Shown here: in pieces, positions 17,767 through 25,811 of the stretch
Numbering within the stretch: the first letter of the stretch is position 1
Layout: every line of letters begins with the position of its first letter
Assembly: GCA_964615375.1 (NCBI GenBank)
Contig: CAZTOW010000075.1
Location: 1-35,688, forward strand
DNA: 35,688 nt
Direction: 5' to 3'
From: CAZKWG01 sp964615375
GTDB taxonomy: Bacteria > Myxococcota_A > UBA796 > CAZKWG01
The notes under the pieces: generated by a model
The model's database searches: none
What the model was told of the DNA's origin: nothing
What the model saw: only the letters and a program-made list of their open reading frames with translations
Position numbers and translations under genes: made by a program

Positions 17767-20178
17767 ATGGCCGACCTGCGCCTGGATCTCCGCGTCCCCC
17801 ACGATCTCCCCGAGACCCTCCCCGTCCTGCCGCTTCGCCGCGGCGTCCTGCTGCCCGCCGTGACCAGCTCCTTTGGGGTGGGCCGCGCCCGCTCGCTGGC
17901 CGCGCTCCAGGCGGCGAAGCAGGGCTTCGTGCTCGTCGCCGTGCAGCGCGAGCCCACCGAGGATCCGGTCCCCTCCGATCTCCTCCCCACCGCCGTCCTG
18001 GCCCGCGTGGTCGAGCCGCCGCGCGCCAGCCCCGCACAGGTCGTGCTCCAGGGCATCGCCCGCGTCTGGCTCCAGGGCTTCCCCAGCTCGCACCCCTACC
18101 TGGAGGCCCGCTGGTCTCAGGCGGACGCGAGCTGGCCGAACACCGCTGAGGCCGAGGGCGCCCTGCGCGCCGTGCGCGAGGCGGTCCAGAGCCACGCCGA
18201 CCTCTTCGGAGCCCAGGCGGCGAACCTGCTGAACCTGCGCCTCCCCCCGAGCCTCTTCCTGGACGCGGTGGCCGCCGCGGTCGAGGGCCCCGAGCTGTGG
18301 AAGCGCGAGGTGCTGGCCACGGTCGATCCGCTGGTCCGCGCCGAGAAGATCGTCCACCACCTGACCTACGTGCGCGAGGTCATCGCCGCCCAGCAGTCCA
18401 TCCGCGAGCGCGTCGAGGCCGACGCCCGCGACCTCCAGAAGGAGGCCCTGCTGCGCCGCCAGCTCAAGGCCATCCAGGAGGAGCTGGGCGAGGGCAACAA
18501 CGACGACGAGCTGGAGCGCCTGAAGGAGAAGCTCGCCGCGGCGAAGCTCCCCGACGACGTGCGGGCCGTGGTCGATCGCGAGCTCAAGCGCCTCGAGCGC
18601 CTGGCCAGCCAGGGGCCCGAGCGCAGCGTGGCGATGGACTGGCTCGAGCGCATCGCCGACCTGCCCTGGGGCAAGTACACGGCGGTGGACCTCGATCTCG
18701 GCGTGCTGGAGGAGGCGCTGGACCGCTCCCACCACGGCCTGGAGGAGGTCAAGCGCCAGGTCGTCGAGCACCTGAGCGTGCGCAAGCTGGCCGGGCACGG
18801 CCGCGCCGACGTCCTGCTCCTGGTCGGCCCCCCCGGGGTCGGCAAGACCAGCATCGGCCAGGCCATCGCCGACGCCAGCGGTCGCAAGCTGGTGCGCGTC
18901 GCCCTGGGCGGCGTGCGCGACGAGGCCGAGCTCCGCGGCCACCGCCGCACCTACATCGGCTCTCGCCCCGGCCGCCTGATCGAGGGAATCCGCCGCGCCG
19001 GCGCCCAGGACCCGGTGGTCCTGCTGGACGAGGTGGACAAGCTGGGCAAGGGCTGGCAGGGCGACCCCGCCGCGGCCCTGCTGGAGATCCTCGACCCCGA
19101 GCAGAACCACGCCTTCGTGGACCACTACCTCGAGGTGCCCTTCGATCTCTCGAAGGTGCTCTTCGTGGCCACCGCCAACGACCTCTCCCAGGTCCCCGAC
19201 CCCCTGCGCGACCGCATGGAGGTGCTGGAGATCGCCGGCTACACCCGCGAGGAGAAGGTGGTGATCGCCCGCAATCACCTGCTAGATAAACTAGCCGAGA
19301 ACACGGGCGTCAGCATGGACGAGGTCGTGATCCCCGACGAGGTGATCCGCGAGGTCATCGCCGGCTGGACCCGCGAGGCGGGGGTGCGCCAGCTTCAGCG
19401 CGCGCTGGGCCGGATCTTCCGCGCCGCGGCCGTGCGCAAGGCGAAGGGGACCTCCGACGGGCCGCTCGCGGTCACGGTGGCGGATCTCCCGAAGCTGCTC
19501 GGCCGCCGCAAGGTCCGCGACGAGGAGCACGACGCGCCCAACCGCCCAGGCGTCGCCACCGGCCTCGCCTGGACCCCGGTGGGCGGGGACGTGCTCTACG
19601 TGGAGGCCAGCACGCTGCCGGGCAAGGGCCAGCTCATGCTGACCGGCCAGCTCGGCGACGTCATGAAGGAGTCGGCCCGCGCCGCGCTCACCTACGTGCT
19701 GAGCCACACGGCCCTGCTCGGGATCCCGGAGAACATCCTGGCCAACAGCGACGTCCACGTCCACGTCCCCGCCGGGGCCGTGCCCAAGGACGGGCCCAGC
19801 GCGGGCGTCACCCTGTTCACCGCGCTGGCCAGCCTCCTGTCCCGCCGCCCCGTGCGCGCCGACGTCGCCATGACCGGCGAGGCCACCCTCCGCGGGCGCG
19901 TGCTCCCGGTGGGCGGCATCAAGGCCAAGGTGCTGGCCGCGCACCGGCGCGGGATCAAGACCATCATCCTGCCCGCCGCCAACGAGCCGGATCTGGAGGA
20001 CGTGCCCGCCGACGTGCGCGCCGAGCTCCGCTTCGTGCCCGTGACGCACATGGAGCAGGTGCTGGAGGCCGCCCTCCTGGACGTCCAGGAGGAGCAGACC
20101 GGCACCGTCACCCCCGTGCGCCCCGAGCCCGACCCGGATCCCACCGACGAGGCCGCCTGGCCCCACGCCGAGGCTTAG
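17767..20178 (+). CDS. lon: ATP-dependent protease Lon
   Basis: 803 residues from ATG 17767, which gives the normal Lon N-terminus (LPVLPLRRGVLLPAV); frames opening at 17635 or 17692 add residues without similarity. Order: substrate-binding LAN domain (1-200), coiled-coil and small helical part, AAA+ domain with Walker A GPPGVGKT (Lys360) and Walker B VVLLDEVDK, then the protease domain with the dyad Ser678 in PKDGPSAG and Lys721 in GGIKAK. It degrades misfolded and regulatory proteins in the cytoplasm. All key residues are intact. An unusual AT-rich patch with two CTAG sites occurs at 19281-19295. The stop overlaps that of the convergent kinase (TTAG). Myxobacteria often carry two lon genes; which one this is cannot be told here. 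Confidence 0.96.
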   Translation: MADLRLDLRVPHDLPETLPVLPLRRGVLLPAVTSSFGVGRARSLAALQAAKQGFVLVAVQREPTEDPVPSDLLPTAVLARVVEPPRASPAQVVLQGIARVWLQGFPSSHPYLEARWSQADASWPNTAEAEGALRAVREAVQSHADLFGAQAANLLNLRLPPSLFLDAVAAAVEGPELWKREVLATVDPLVRAEKIVHHLTYVREVIAAQQSIRERVEADARDLQKEALLRRQLKAIQEELGEGNNDDELERLKEKLAAAKLPDDVRAVVDRELKRLERLASQGPERSVAMDWLERIADLPWGKYTAVDLDLGVLEEALDRSHHGLEEVKRQVVEHLSVRKLAGHGRADVLLLVGPPGVGKTSIGQAIADASGRKLVRVALGGVRDEAELRGHRRTYIGSRPGRLIEGIRRAGAQDPVVLLDEVDKLGKGWQGDPAAALLEILDPEQNHAFVDHYLEVPFDLSKVLFVATANDLSQVPDPLRDRMEVLEIAGYTREEKVVIARNHLLDKLAENTGVSMDEVVIPDEVIREVIAGWTREAGVRQLQRALGRIFRAAAVRKAKGTSDGPLAVTVADLPKLLGRRKVRDEEHDAPNRPGVATGLAWTPVGGDVLYVEASTLPGKGQLMLTGQLGDVMKESARAALTYVLSHTALLGIPENILANSDVHVHVPAGAVPKDGPSAGVTLFTALASLLSRRPVRADVAMTGEATLRGRVLPVGGIKAKVLAAHRRGIKTIILPAANEPDLEDVPADVRAELRFVPVTHMEQVLEAALLDVQEEQTGTVTPVRPEPDPDPTDEAAWPHAEA

Positions 20179-23100
20179 GCCTGGCGGGGTGAGCCGAGCG
20201 GCAGCTTGATGGTGAAGACGGCCCCGCCGTCGGGAGCGTTCTCCGCCCAGATCTGGCCGCCGTGGTCGTCCTCGACCACGCGGCGGGCGATGGCGAGCCC
20301 GAGGCCGTGGCCGTCGCGCGCGTTGGTGCCCTGGACGCCGCGGTCGAAGATGTGCGGCATGGACTCGGCGGGGATGCCGGCGCCGTGATCGCGCACCGAG
20401 CACAGCGTCCAGCCCTCCTCCACCGCCAGGCTGACGAGGACCTCGGAGCCGGAGGGGCTGTACTTCAGCGCGTTGGAGATGATGTTGGTCAGCGCGCGCC
20501 CCAGTTCGTCGGCGTCGCACTTGACCCAGACGGGGTCCGGGCCCTCCATGCGCAGCGTGATGCCCTTGCGGCGCGCCTCGCGGGAGAGCTCGTCCACATG
20601 CCGGAGCGCGATCCGCGCCAGGTTTTGAATACGGTGGGGTCGGGCGCCGTCGGAGAGGAGCGAGCGCGCGAGGCTGAGCGCCCGCTCGCCGTAGACCACG
20701 ATGTCGTCCAGGCCCTCGCGCACGGCGCGGTCGAGCTCGTGCCGCGTCTCCAGCTCGTGCGCGATGGAGAGCACGCTGGCGACGGGCTTGGAGAGGTCGT
20801 GGGCCAGCTCGGCGGCGCGCTCGGCCCGGCTGTCGGCGTCGCGCAGGCGGTGGGCGTTGGTGACGGCGACGGCGGCGAAGGCGGCCAGCCCGCGCAGGAA
20901 GCGCGCTGCCTCGGAGAGCTCCTGCTCCGACGCCGTGAGGCTGTCCACGTAGATGGCGCCCAGCGTGTCGGTGCCGTCCACCAGCGGCACGCACATCACC
21001 GAGCGCAGGTGCATGGCCCGCACGCTCTGGGCGGTGCGGAGGTCCCCACGCTCGACGACGTCGGGGGCGATGACCTCGCGCTGGCGGGAGAGGGCCAGGG
21101 AGACCACGGACATGGACAGCGGACCGGGCGGGACGTCCGGCCGGGAGGCCTGGGCGGCCACGACGAGATCGGCGTCGCTGGTGGCGCCCCGACCGCTGCG
21201 GTCCAGGATCACGAAGCTGCGGTCAGCCTGCAGCAGCTCCATGGCCGAATTCGCGATCCGGTCCAGCAGCGCCCGCAGATCGCGCTCGCGGGCCACGTCC
21301 ACGGCCAGGGCCAGCAGGTGGTCCAGGCGCTCGTCCCCGCCCGCGGCCCGCGCCCCCGCCCGCGCCCGCCGCGCCAGCGCCTCCGCGCGCGAGCGGAGCA
21401 GCTCCTGGCCGCCCTCCTCGGCGTAGACCACCACGCGATCGAGCTCGGCGAGGGCGTCCTCGGTGCGGCCCAGGGCCAGCAGAGCCTCCGCCGCCCAGAT
21501 GCGGACCTCGGCCAGCTCCCGCGCCGCGCCCGCCCGCCGCAGCGGCTCGATGGCCCGCCCCAGCGCGTCGTCCACGGCGTCCGCCCGCCGCGCCCGCGCC
21601 TGACAGACGGCGATCAGCGCCTCGGCGCGGGCGTGCTGGATCTCGTCCTGCACCCGGGCCGAGGCCCGCTCGGCGGCCTGGGCCAGGGCCAGCGCCCCGG
21701 GATCCTGGCGGGAGACGGCCAGCTCCGCGCGGCGGCGGGCCTGCTCCACCTTGAAGCGCTCCAGCCCGTGGGCGACGGCGATGGCGTCGGCGCGGTCGTA
21801 GCAGCTCTCCGCCTCGTCCCAGGCCCCGCGGGAGAGGTGCAGGTCGCCGAGGTTGCTCACGGCGGCAGCCTCCAGATCGGGGACGCCCAGCGCCGCGGCC
21901 CGCTCCGCCGCCTGACGGCTGGCCTGGCGCGCGCGCTCCCAGCGGCCCGCCTCGCGGTAGCCCACGCCCAGGTTGATCTGGACCCGGACCTCCTCCAGGG
22001 TGGAGCCGAGGCGCTCGAAGAGCAGGAGGGCCTGCTCCCAGCGGGCGAGGGCGCCCGCCAGATCGCCGCCCTGGATGCTGCAGATCGCCGCGTTGTTCAG
22101 GTTGCGCGCCCGGTCCAGCGTGGACAGGCCCGAGCCCTCCTGGGCCGCGCCCGACATCAGCCGGCCCGCCTCGCGGATCTTGCCGGCCAGGTAGAGCAGG
22201 CGCCCGTGCATGGCGTCCAGCAGCGCGCGCGCCGGCCTGCCGCGGCCCAGCTCCTCGGGGACGGCGTCCAGCACGGCGATGGCCGAGCGCAGATCCCCGC
22301 CGCGCTCCAGGGCCTGCGCCCAGATCCCGCGCATGGTCAGCCAGCGATCCTGGGCCGCCGGCTCGGTGGGCGGGGCCTCCTCGGCCACGGCCCGGGAGAC
22401 GCGGATGGCGTCGTCCACCCGGCCCGCCTGGAAGTGGGCCATCGCCTCGAGGTCGAGCAGCTCCCAGGGCGGCGGGCTCTCGCCGAGGGCCTGGTGCGCC
22501 CGGGACACGCACTCCATGGCGGAGTCGTCGTCGTGGGTGAAGCCGGTGTGGACCCGCCCCAGCGAGACCAGCACGGGCACGACCTCGGGGGTGAGCGGGC
22601 GGTCGTCCAGGAAGCGCTCGCCGAAGGCCCGCGCCTCCTCGGCGCGCCCGGCGGCGACCAGGGCCTCGATGCGCGGCCCGGCCAGCGCGGGCCCGGGGGC
22701 GAGCTCCCACAGGGCGTCCGAGAGGCGGGCGGCCTCCACCGGATCATGCTGGCGCGCGGCCCGGATCGCGTCCGGCCCCAGGGTCCGGGCCAGCGCCGCG
22801 TCCCGGGCGCCCACGACGTGCCAGCCGAGGCGGGCCTTGGAGACCCGGGCGTCGTCCCGCAGGGCCAGAATCGCGGCCCGGTGGTAGGGCGCCACGTCGG
22901 GGATCGCGGCCAGCATGGCGCGGGCCGCCGCCCGGCTGGCGACGCGGAGCTTGCCGGCGCTGACGTGGGCCAGCCCCTTCTCCACGAGCAGCTCCTGGGC
23001 CGTCGCCGAGCGCGGCTCGTCGAACTCGGCGATGCGCGCCAGCAGCTCCAGCGAGGCCGGCACGCCAAACGCGGCCAGCGCGGCGCCCAGGCGGGCCGCG

Positions 23101-24599
23101 TCCGGCGGGAGCGGCGCGTCGAGCTGCACCTCCACCGCTCCGCTCGCCACCACCGCCCCCAGGCGGGCCTCGTCCAGCACCCACTGGTAGCCGCGCCAGA
23201 CCAGCGCGCCCTCGCGGACGGCGACCAGCAGCGTGTCCACCGCCAGCCCCGGGAGCCCGCCGGAGACGGCGAGGATCTTGTCGATGAGCGGCCCGATCTC
23301 CCCGAAAGCGCCGAGGATGGACTCCACCAGGAGGGCGATGTCGGCGCGCCCGAAGGGCTCCAGGCTCACCGCCCGCGCGGCCCAGGGCGGGGCGGAGGTC
23401 CCCGCCACGCAGAGGGCGACCCGGCCGTGGCGGGCCAGCGCGGAGAGCGTTCGGGCGGTGCCCTCGTCGAGGCCGTCCACGTCGTCCACCAGCACGGCGA
23501 GGCCCAGCGGAGAGCGCTCCTCCAGGGCGAGCGCGGCGGCCTCCGCCCGGTCGGCGGGGTCGGGGGCGTCGGGGAGCGGGACCGGCGGGCGCATGAGCCC
23601 GGGGTCGGCGAGGGCCTGCTCCACGGGCGTCCAGGGGTGGTCGGAGGGGACCAGCCGCACCCAGGGGCGGCCCCGGGCCTGGAGCTCGGTGGCCAGCGTC
23701 TCCTGGGCGTGGGACCGGCCGCTCCCGGCGGGCCCCACCAGCGCCAGCAGCCCGCCCTGCTCGGTCCAGGCGCGGGCGGCGGCGTCCACCGCGGGGCGCG
23801 CGACGTGGATCGTGCGGCTCCGGCGGCGCAGGAGCCCGACGTCGGGGGAGGGCAGGGCGACCCCCTGGGCGCGAAAGGCGTCGGCCATCTCCGCGGCGGA
23901 GGGGCGGCGTGCCGGATCCACGGCCAGCGCGGCGGAGATCAGCTCTCGCAGCCAGTCCGGCCCCTGGCTGGGGATCGGCGACTCTCCGCGTCGGCGCAGG
24001 AGGGCCTCGCTGGCCTCGAGCTCGGGCCAGGGGCGCTCGCCCTGGGTGAGCTCCCAGAGCAGCAGCCCCAGCGCGTAGACGTCGGCGGTGGCGCTGGTGG
24101 GCCCGCCCGCCAGGCGCTCCGGGGCGGCGTAGGCCAGGGTCCCGCCCTGGGCCTGGCCCGCCAGCCCGAAGTCCACCAGCCGGACCTCGAAGTCCGGCGC
24201 CGGCCCGATCATGACGTTCTCGGGCTTCAGATCGCCGTGGGTGAGGCCCGCGTGGTGGACGGCGGCCAGGGCGTCGGCCAGGGTGGCCACGATGATCAGC
24301 GCGCGCTCCAGCGGCGGCCGGGCCCGCGCCAGCGCGCTCAGCGGCCTGCCCCGCGCCAGCTCCATCGCCACGTAGGGGACGGGGTGGCCGCCCCCCTCCA
24401 GGACCGCGACCACGGCGGGGTGGCAGACCCGGCTCAGCGCGCGCAGCTCGTCCCCCGGGGCCTCCTTCAGCACCTTCAGGGCGGCGATCCGGCCGTCGAG
24501 CGCGCTGGCCCGCCAGGTGCTGCCGAAGCTCCCGCGGGTGATCGGGGCCTCCAGGCGCCAGCGCCCGATCCACTGCCCTGGCTGAAGGCGCGCGCTCAT
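20175..24599 (-). CDS. Ser/Thr kinase - ATPase - TPR - GAF - histidine kinase hybrid
   Basis: 1474 residues, cytoplasmic, no membrane segment. Residues about 10-245 are an Hanks-type kinase: Gly loop TRGSFGST, Lys42, catalytic HGDLKPEN (121-128), DFG (143-145), APE (159-161). Residues about 280-480 form a STAND/AAA-like ATPase; its P-loop GPAGSGRS (289-296) has Arg where Lys is normal. Residues 500-1080 are TPR-like helical repeats. A GAF domain (about 1085-1240) follows. The C-terminal histidine kinase has the H-box AHDLSKP (His1267), N-box Asn1376, G1 DHGAGIP (1404-1410) and G2 GHGLGL (1430-1435). The start overlaps the stop of the response-regulator/HD-GYP gene (ATGA), which is thus a likely phosphorylation partner. 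Ligands and substrates are unknown. Confidence 0.92.
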   Translation of the reverse strand: MSARLQPGQWIGRWRLEAPITRGSFGSTWRASALDGRIAALKVLKEAPGDELRALSRVCHPAVVAVLEGGGHPVPYVAMELARGRPLSALARARPPLERALIIVATLADALAAVHHAGLTHGDLKPENVMIGPAPDFEVRLVDFGLAGQAQGGTLAYAAPERLAGGPTSATADVYALGLLLWELTQGERPWPELEASEALLRRRGESPIPSQGPDWLRELISAALAVDPARRPSAAEMADAFRAQGVALPSPDVGLLRRRSRTIHVARPAVDAAARAWTEQGGLLALVGPAGSGRSHAQETLATELQARGRPWVRLVPSDHPWTPVEQALADPGLMRPPVPLPDAPDPADRAEAAALALEERSPLGLAVLVDDVDGLDEGTARTLSALARHGRVALCVAGTSAPPWAARAVSLEPFGRADIALLVESILGAFGEIGPLIDKILAVSGGLPGLAVDTLLVAVREGALVWRGYQWVLDEARLGAVVASGAVEVQLDAPLPPDAARLGAALAAFGVPASLELLARIAEFDEPRSATAQELLVEKGLAHVSAGKLRVASRAAARAMLAAIPDVAPYHRAAILALRDDARVSKARLGWHVVGARDAALARTLGPDAIRAARQHDPVEAARLSDALWELAPGPALAGPRIEALVAAGRAEEARAFGERFLDDRPLTPEVVPVLVSLGRVHTGFTHDDDSAMECVSRAHQALGESPPPWELLDLEAMAHFQAGRVDDAIRVSRAVAEEAPPTEPAAQDRWLTMRGIWAQALERGGDLRSAIAVLDAVPEELGRGRPARALLDAMHGRLLYLAGKIREAGRLMSGAAQEGSGLSTLDRARNLNNAAICSIQGGDLAGALARWEQALLLFERLGSTLEEVRVQINLGVGYREAGRWERARQASRQAAERAAALGVPDLEAAAVSNLGDLHLSRGAWDEAESCYDRADAIAVAHGLERFKVEQARRRAELAVSRQDPGALALAQAAERASARVQDEIQHARAEALIAVCQARARRADAVDDALGRAIEPLRRAGAARELAEVRIWAAEALLALGRTEDALAELDRVVVYAEEGGQELLRSRAEALARRARAGARAAGGDERLDHLLALAVDVARERDLRALLDRIANSAMELLQADRSFVILDRSGRGATSDADLVVAAQASRPDVPPGPLSMSVVSLALSRQREVIAPDVVERGDLRTAQSVRAMHLRSVMCVPLVDGTDTLGAIYVDSLTASEQELSEAARFLRGLAAFAAVAVTNAHRLRDADSRAERAAELAHDLSKPVASVLSIAHELETRHELDRAVREGLDDIVVYGERALSLARSLLSDGARPHRIQNLARIALRHVDELSREARRKGITLRMEGPDPVWVKCDADELGRALTNIISNALKYSPSGSEVLVSLAVEEGWTLCSVRDHGAGIPAESMPHIFDRGVQGTNARDGHGLGLAIARRVVEDDHGGQIWAENAPDGGAVFTIKLPLGSPRQA

Positions 24600-25663
24600 C
24601 CCCAGGTCCCCTCGTCGACGACGGGATCGCGGTAGGTCTCCAGGATCCGCAGGACCCTGTCGAGGTTGTCGAAGAAGATACGGACGAGGTGCGGATCCAG
24701 ATGACTGCCCGCCAGGCTCTCCATGGTGCGGTGAGCCTCGGCGATGTCGAAGGCGGGCTTGTAGCAGCGCTCGCTCACCAGAGCATCAAACACGTCACCC
24801 ACGCTGATGATTCGCGACTCGAGCGGAATTGACTCCCCGGCGAGGCCGAAGGGGTAGCCGGTCCCGTCCCAGCGCTCGTGGTGGTGGAGCGCGATGTTGC
24901 GCGCGACCTCGGGCAGCCCCGCGGACTGGAGGATCTCCCCGCCGATCAGCGTGTGCGTCTTCATCTCCTCGAACTCGCGCTCGGTCAGCGGGCCCGGCTT
25001 CTTCAGGATGGCGTCGCGGATGCCCACCTTGCCCACGTCGTGGAGCCCGGCGTAGCGACGGAGCTGCTCGACCATCTCGGGGGGGCAGCCGAGCAGCTGC
25101 CCGAGCAGGGCGGCGTAGGCGCTCATCCGGCGGATGTGGTTGCCGGTGTCCACGTCGTTGAACTGGTTCGCCTTCTCCAGCGCGACCACGAGCCCCAGCG
25201 TGAGCCGCTCGAGCTCCTGGTTGCGCTCCTCCAGGCGCAGGAGCGCGTCGTCCCGCTCCCGCTGGGCCACGAAGAGGGCGGAGGCCAGCCGCCCCCGCCG
25301 CGCGAGCGCCTTGAGCCGGGCCTGGAATTCGTCCGGGTCGAAGGGCTTGAGGATGAAGTCGTCGGCCCCGCGCTGGAAGAGCTCCATCTTGGTGGCCCGC
25401 GCGTCGTCGGCGGTGACGACGAGCACGGGGGTCTCGCCGTGGCCGGGGAGCTCGCGCAGGCGCGTGAGGAAGGTGCGCCCGTCCATCCGCGGCATGTGCA
25501 GATCGGTCACGATGAGGTCGGGGGTGTGGACGGCGAGCCGCGTCAGCGCCTCCTCTCCGTCCCCCGCCTCCTGGGTGTTCAGGCCCAGCGCGCGCGCATA
25601 GGAGCGCATTCGGACTCGAAGAGCGGGATCGTCTTCGATAATCAGCACGATGGGCCCGCTCAT
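24596..25663 (-). CDS. response regulator with HD-GYP c-di-GMP phosphodiesterase domain (RpfG-like)
   Basis: 355 residues from ATG 25663, with AAGGAG at good spacing; a GTG seven codons upstream is less likely. The receiver domain has acidic pocket Asp11/Asp12, phospho-acceptor Asp54 in IVTDLHMP, Thr84 and Lys106. A coiled-coil linker (about 125-160) joins it to the HD-GYP domain: HDVGKVGI (His208-Asp209), then LHHHERWDGTGYP with Gly-Tyr-Pro at 269-271. These residues bind metals and hydrolyse c-di-GMP in characterised relatives. All are present, so activity is expected. Coupled by ATGA to the hybrid kinase, it probably forms the output of that sensor and would lower c-di-GMP, affecting motility or matrix. 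Confidence 0.94.
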   Translation of the reverse strand: MSGPIVLIIEDDPALRVRMRSYARALGLNTQEAGDGEEALTRLAVHTPDLIVTDLHMPRMDGRTFLTRLRELPGHGETPVLVVTADDARATKMELFQRGADDFILKPFDPDEFQARLKALARRGRLASALFVAQRERDDALLRLEERNQELERLTLGLVVALEKANQFNDVDTGNHIRRMSAYAALLGQLLGCPPEMVEQLRRYAGLHDVGKVGIRDAILKKPGPLTEREFEEMKTHTLIGGEILQSAGLPEVARNIALHHHERWDGTGYPFGLAGESIPLESRIISVGDVFDALVSERCYKPAFDIAEAHRTMESLAGSHLDPHLVRIFFDNLDRVLRILETYRDPVVDEGTWG

Positions 25664-25737
25664 CTGTTCTCCTTCAGCGACCACCGTGCGCCTGGGCCTC
25701 CCGGAAAAGAGGATATATCGCGTCCAGCGCCGTCGGC

Positions 25738-25781
25738 GACAGGCACCTTGGCGATGCTGCCTGTCTCGGACCTGCGGTCCG
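25738..25781. promoter_or_regulatory. two adjacent dyads in the divergent control region
   Basis: GACAGGCA / TGCCTGTC (25738-25745 and 25758-25765, 12-base spacer) is followed at once by CGGACC-TGC-GGTCCG (25767-25781). They lie between the HD-GYP gene (minus) and the unknown large gene (plus). They could be operators for either or hairpins in the plus-strand leader. No riboswitch consensus is recognisable. Confidence 0.35.
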
Positions 25782-25811
25782 CGCCATAACGCTCACCACC
25801 AGGAGGTTGAC

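Noticed and set aside
17767..20178. Lon as a third member of the Septu-like defence unit.
   Set aside because: It is on the other strand, has host-like composition and is a complete ordinary Lon; adjacency alone does not support membership.
20262..24635. A 1457-codon plus-strand open frame opposite the hybrid kinase, and similar long frames opposite most genes.
   Set aside because: They mirror real genes in a genome with G/C third positions, where stop codons are rare in all frames. Their translations are rich in Arg, Gly, Pro and Ala with no motif or good ribosome site.
25685..25811. A c-di-GMP riboswitch, suggested by the neighbouring HD-GYP gene.
   Set aside because: None of the conserved GEMM core bases could be found; only plain dyads are present.
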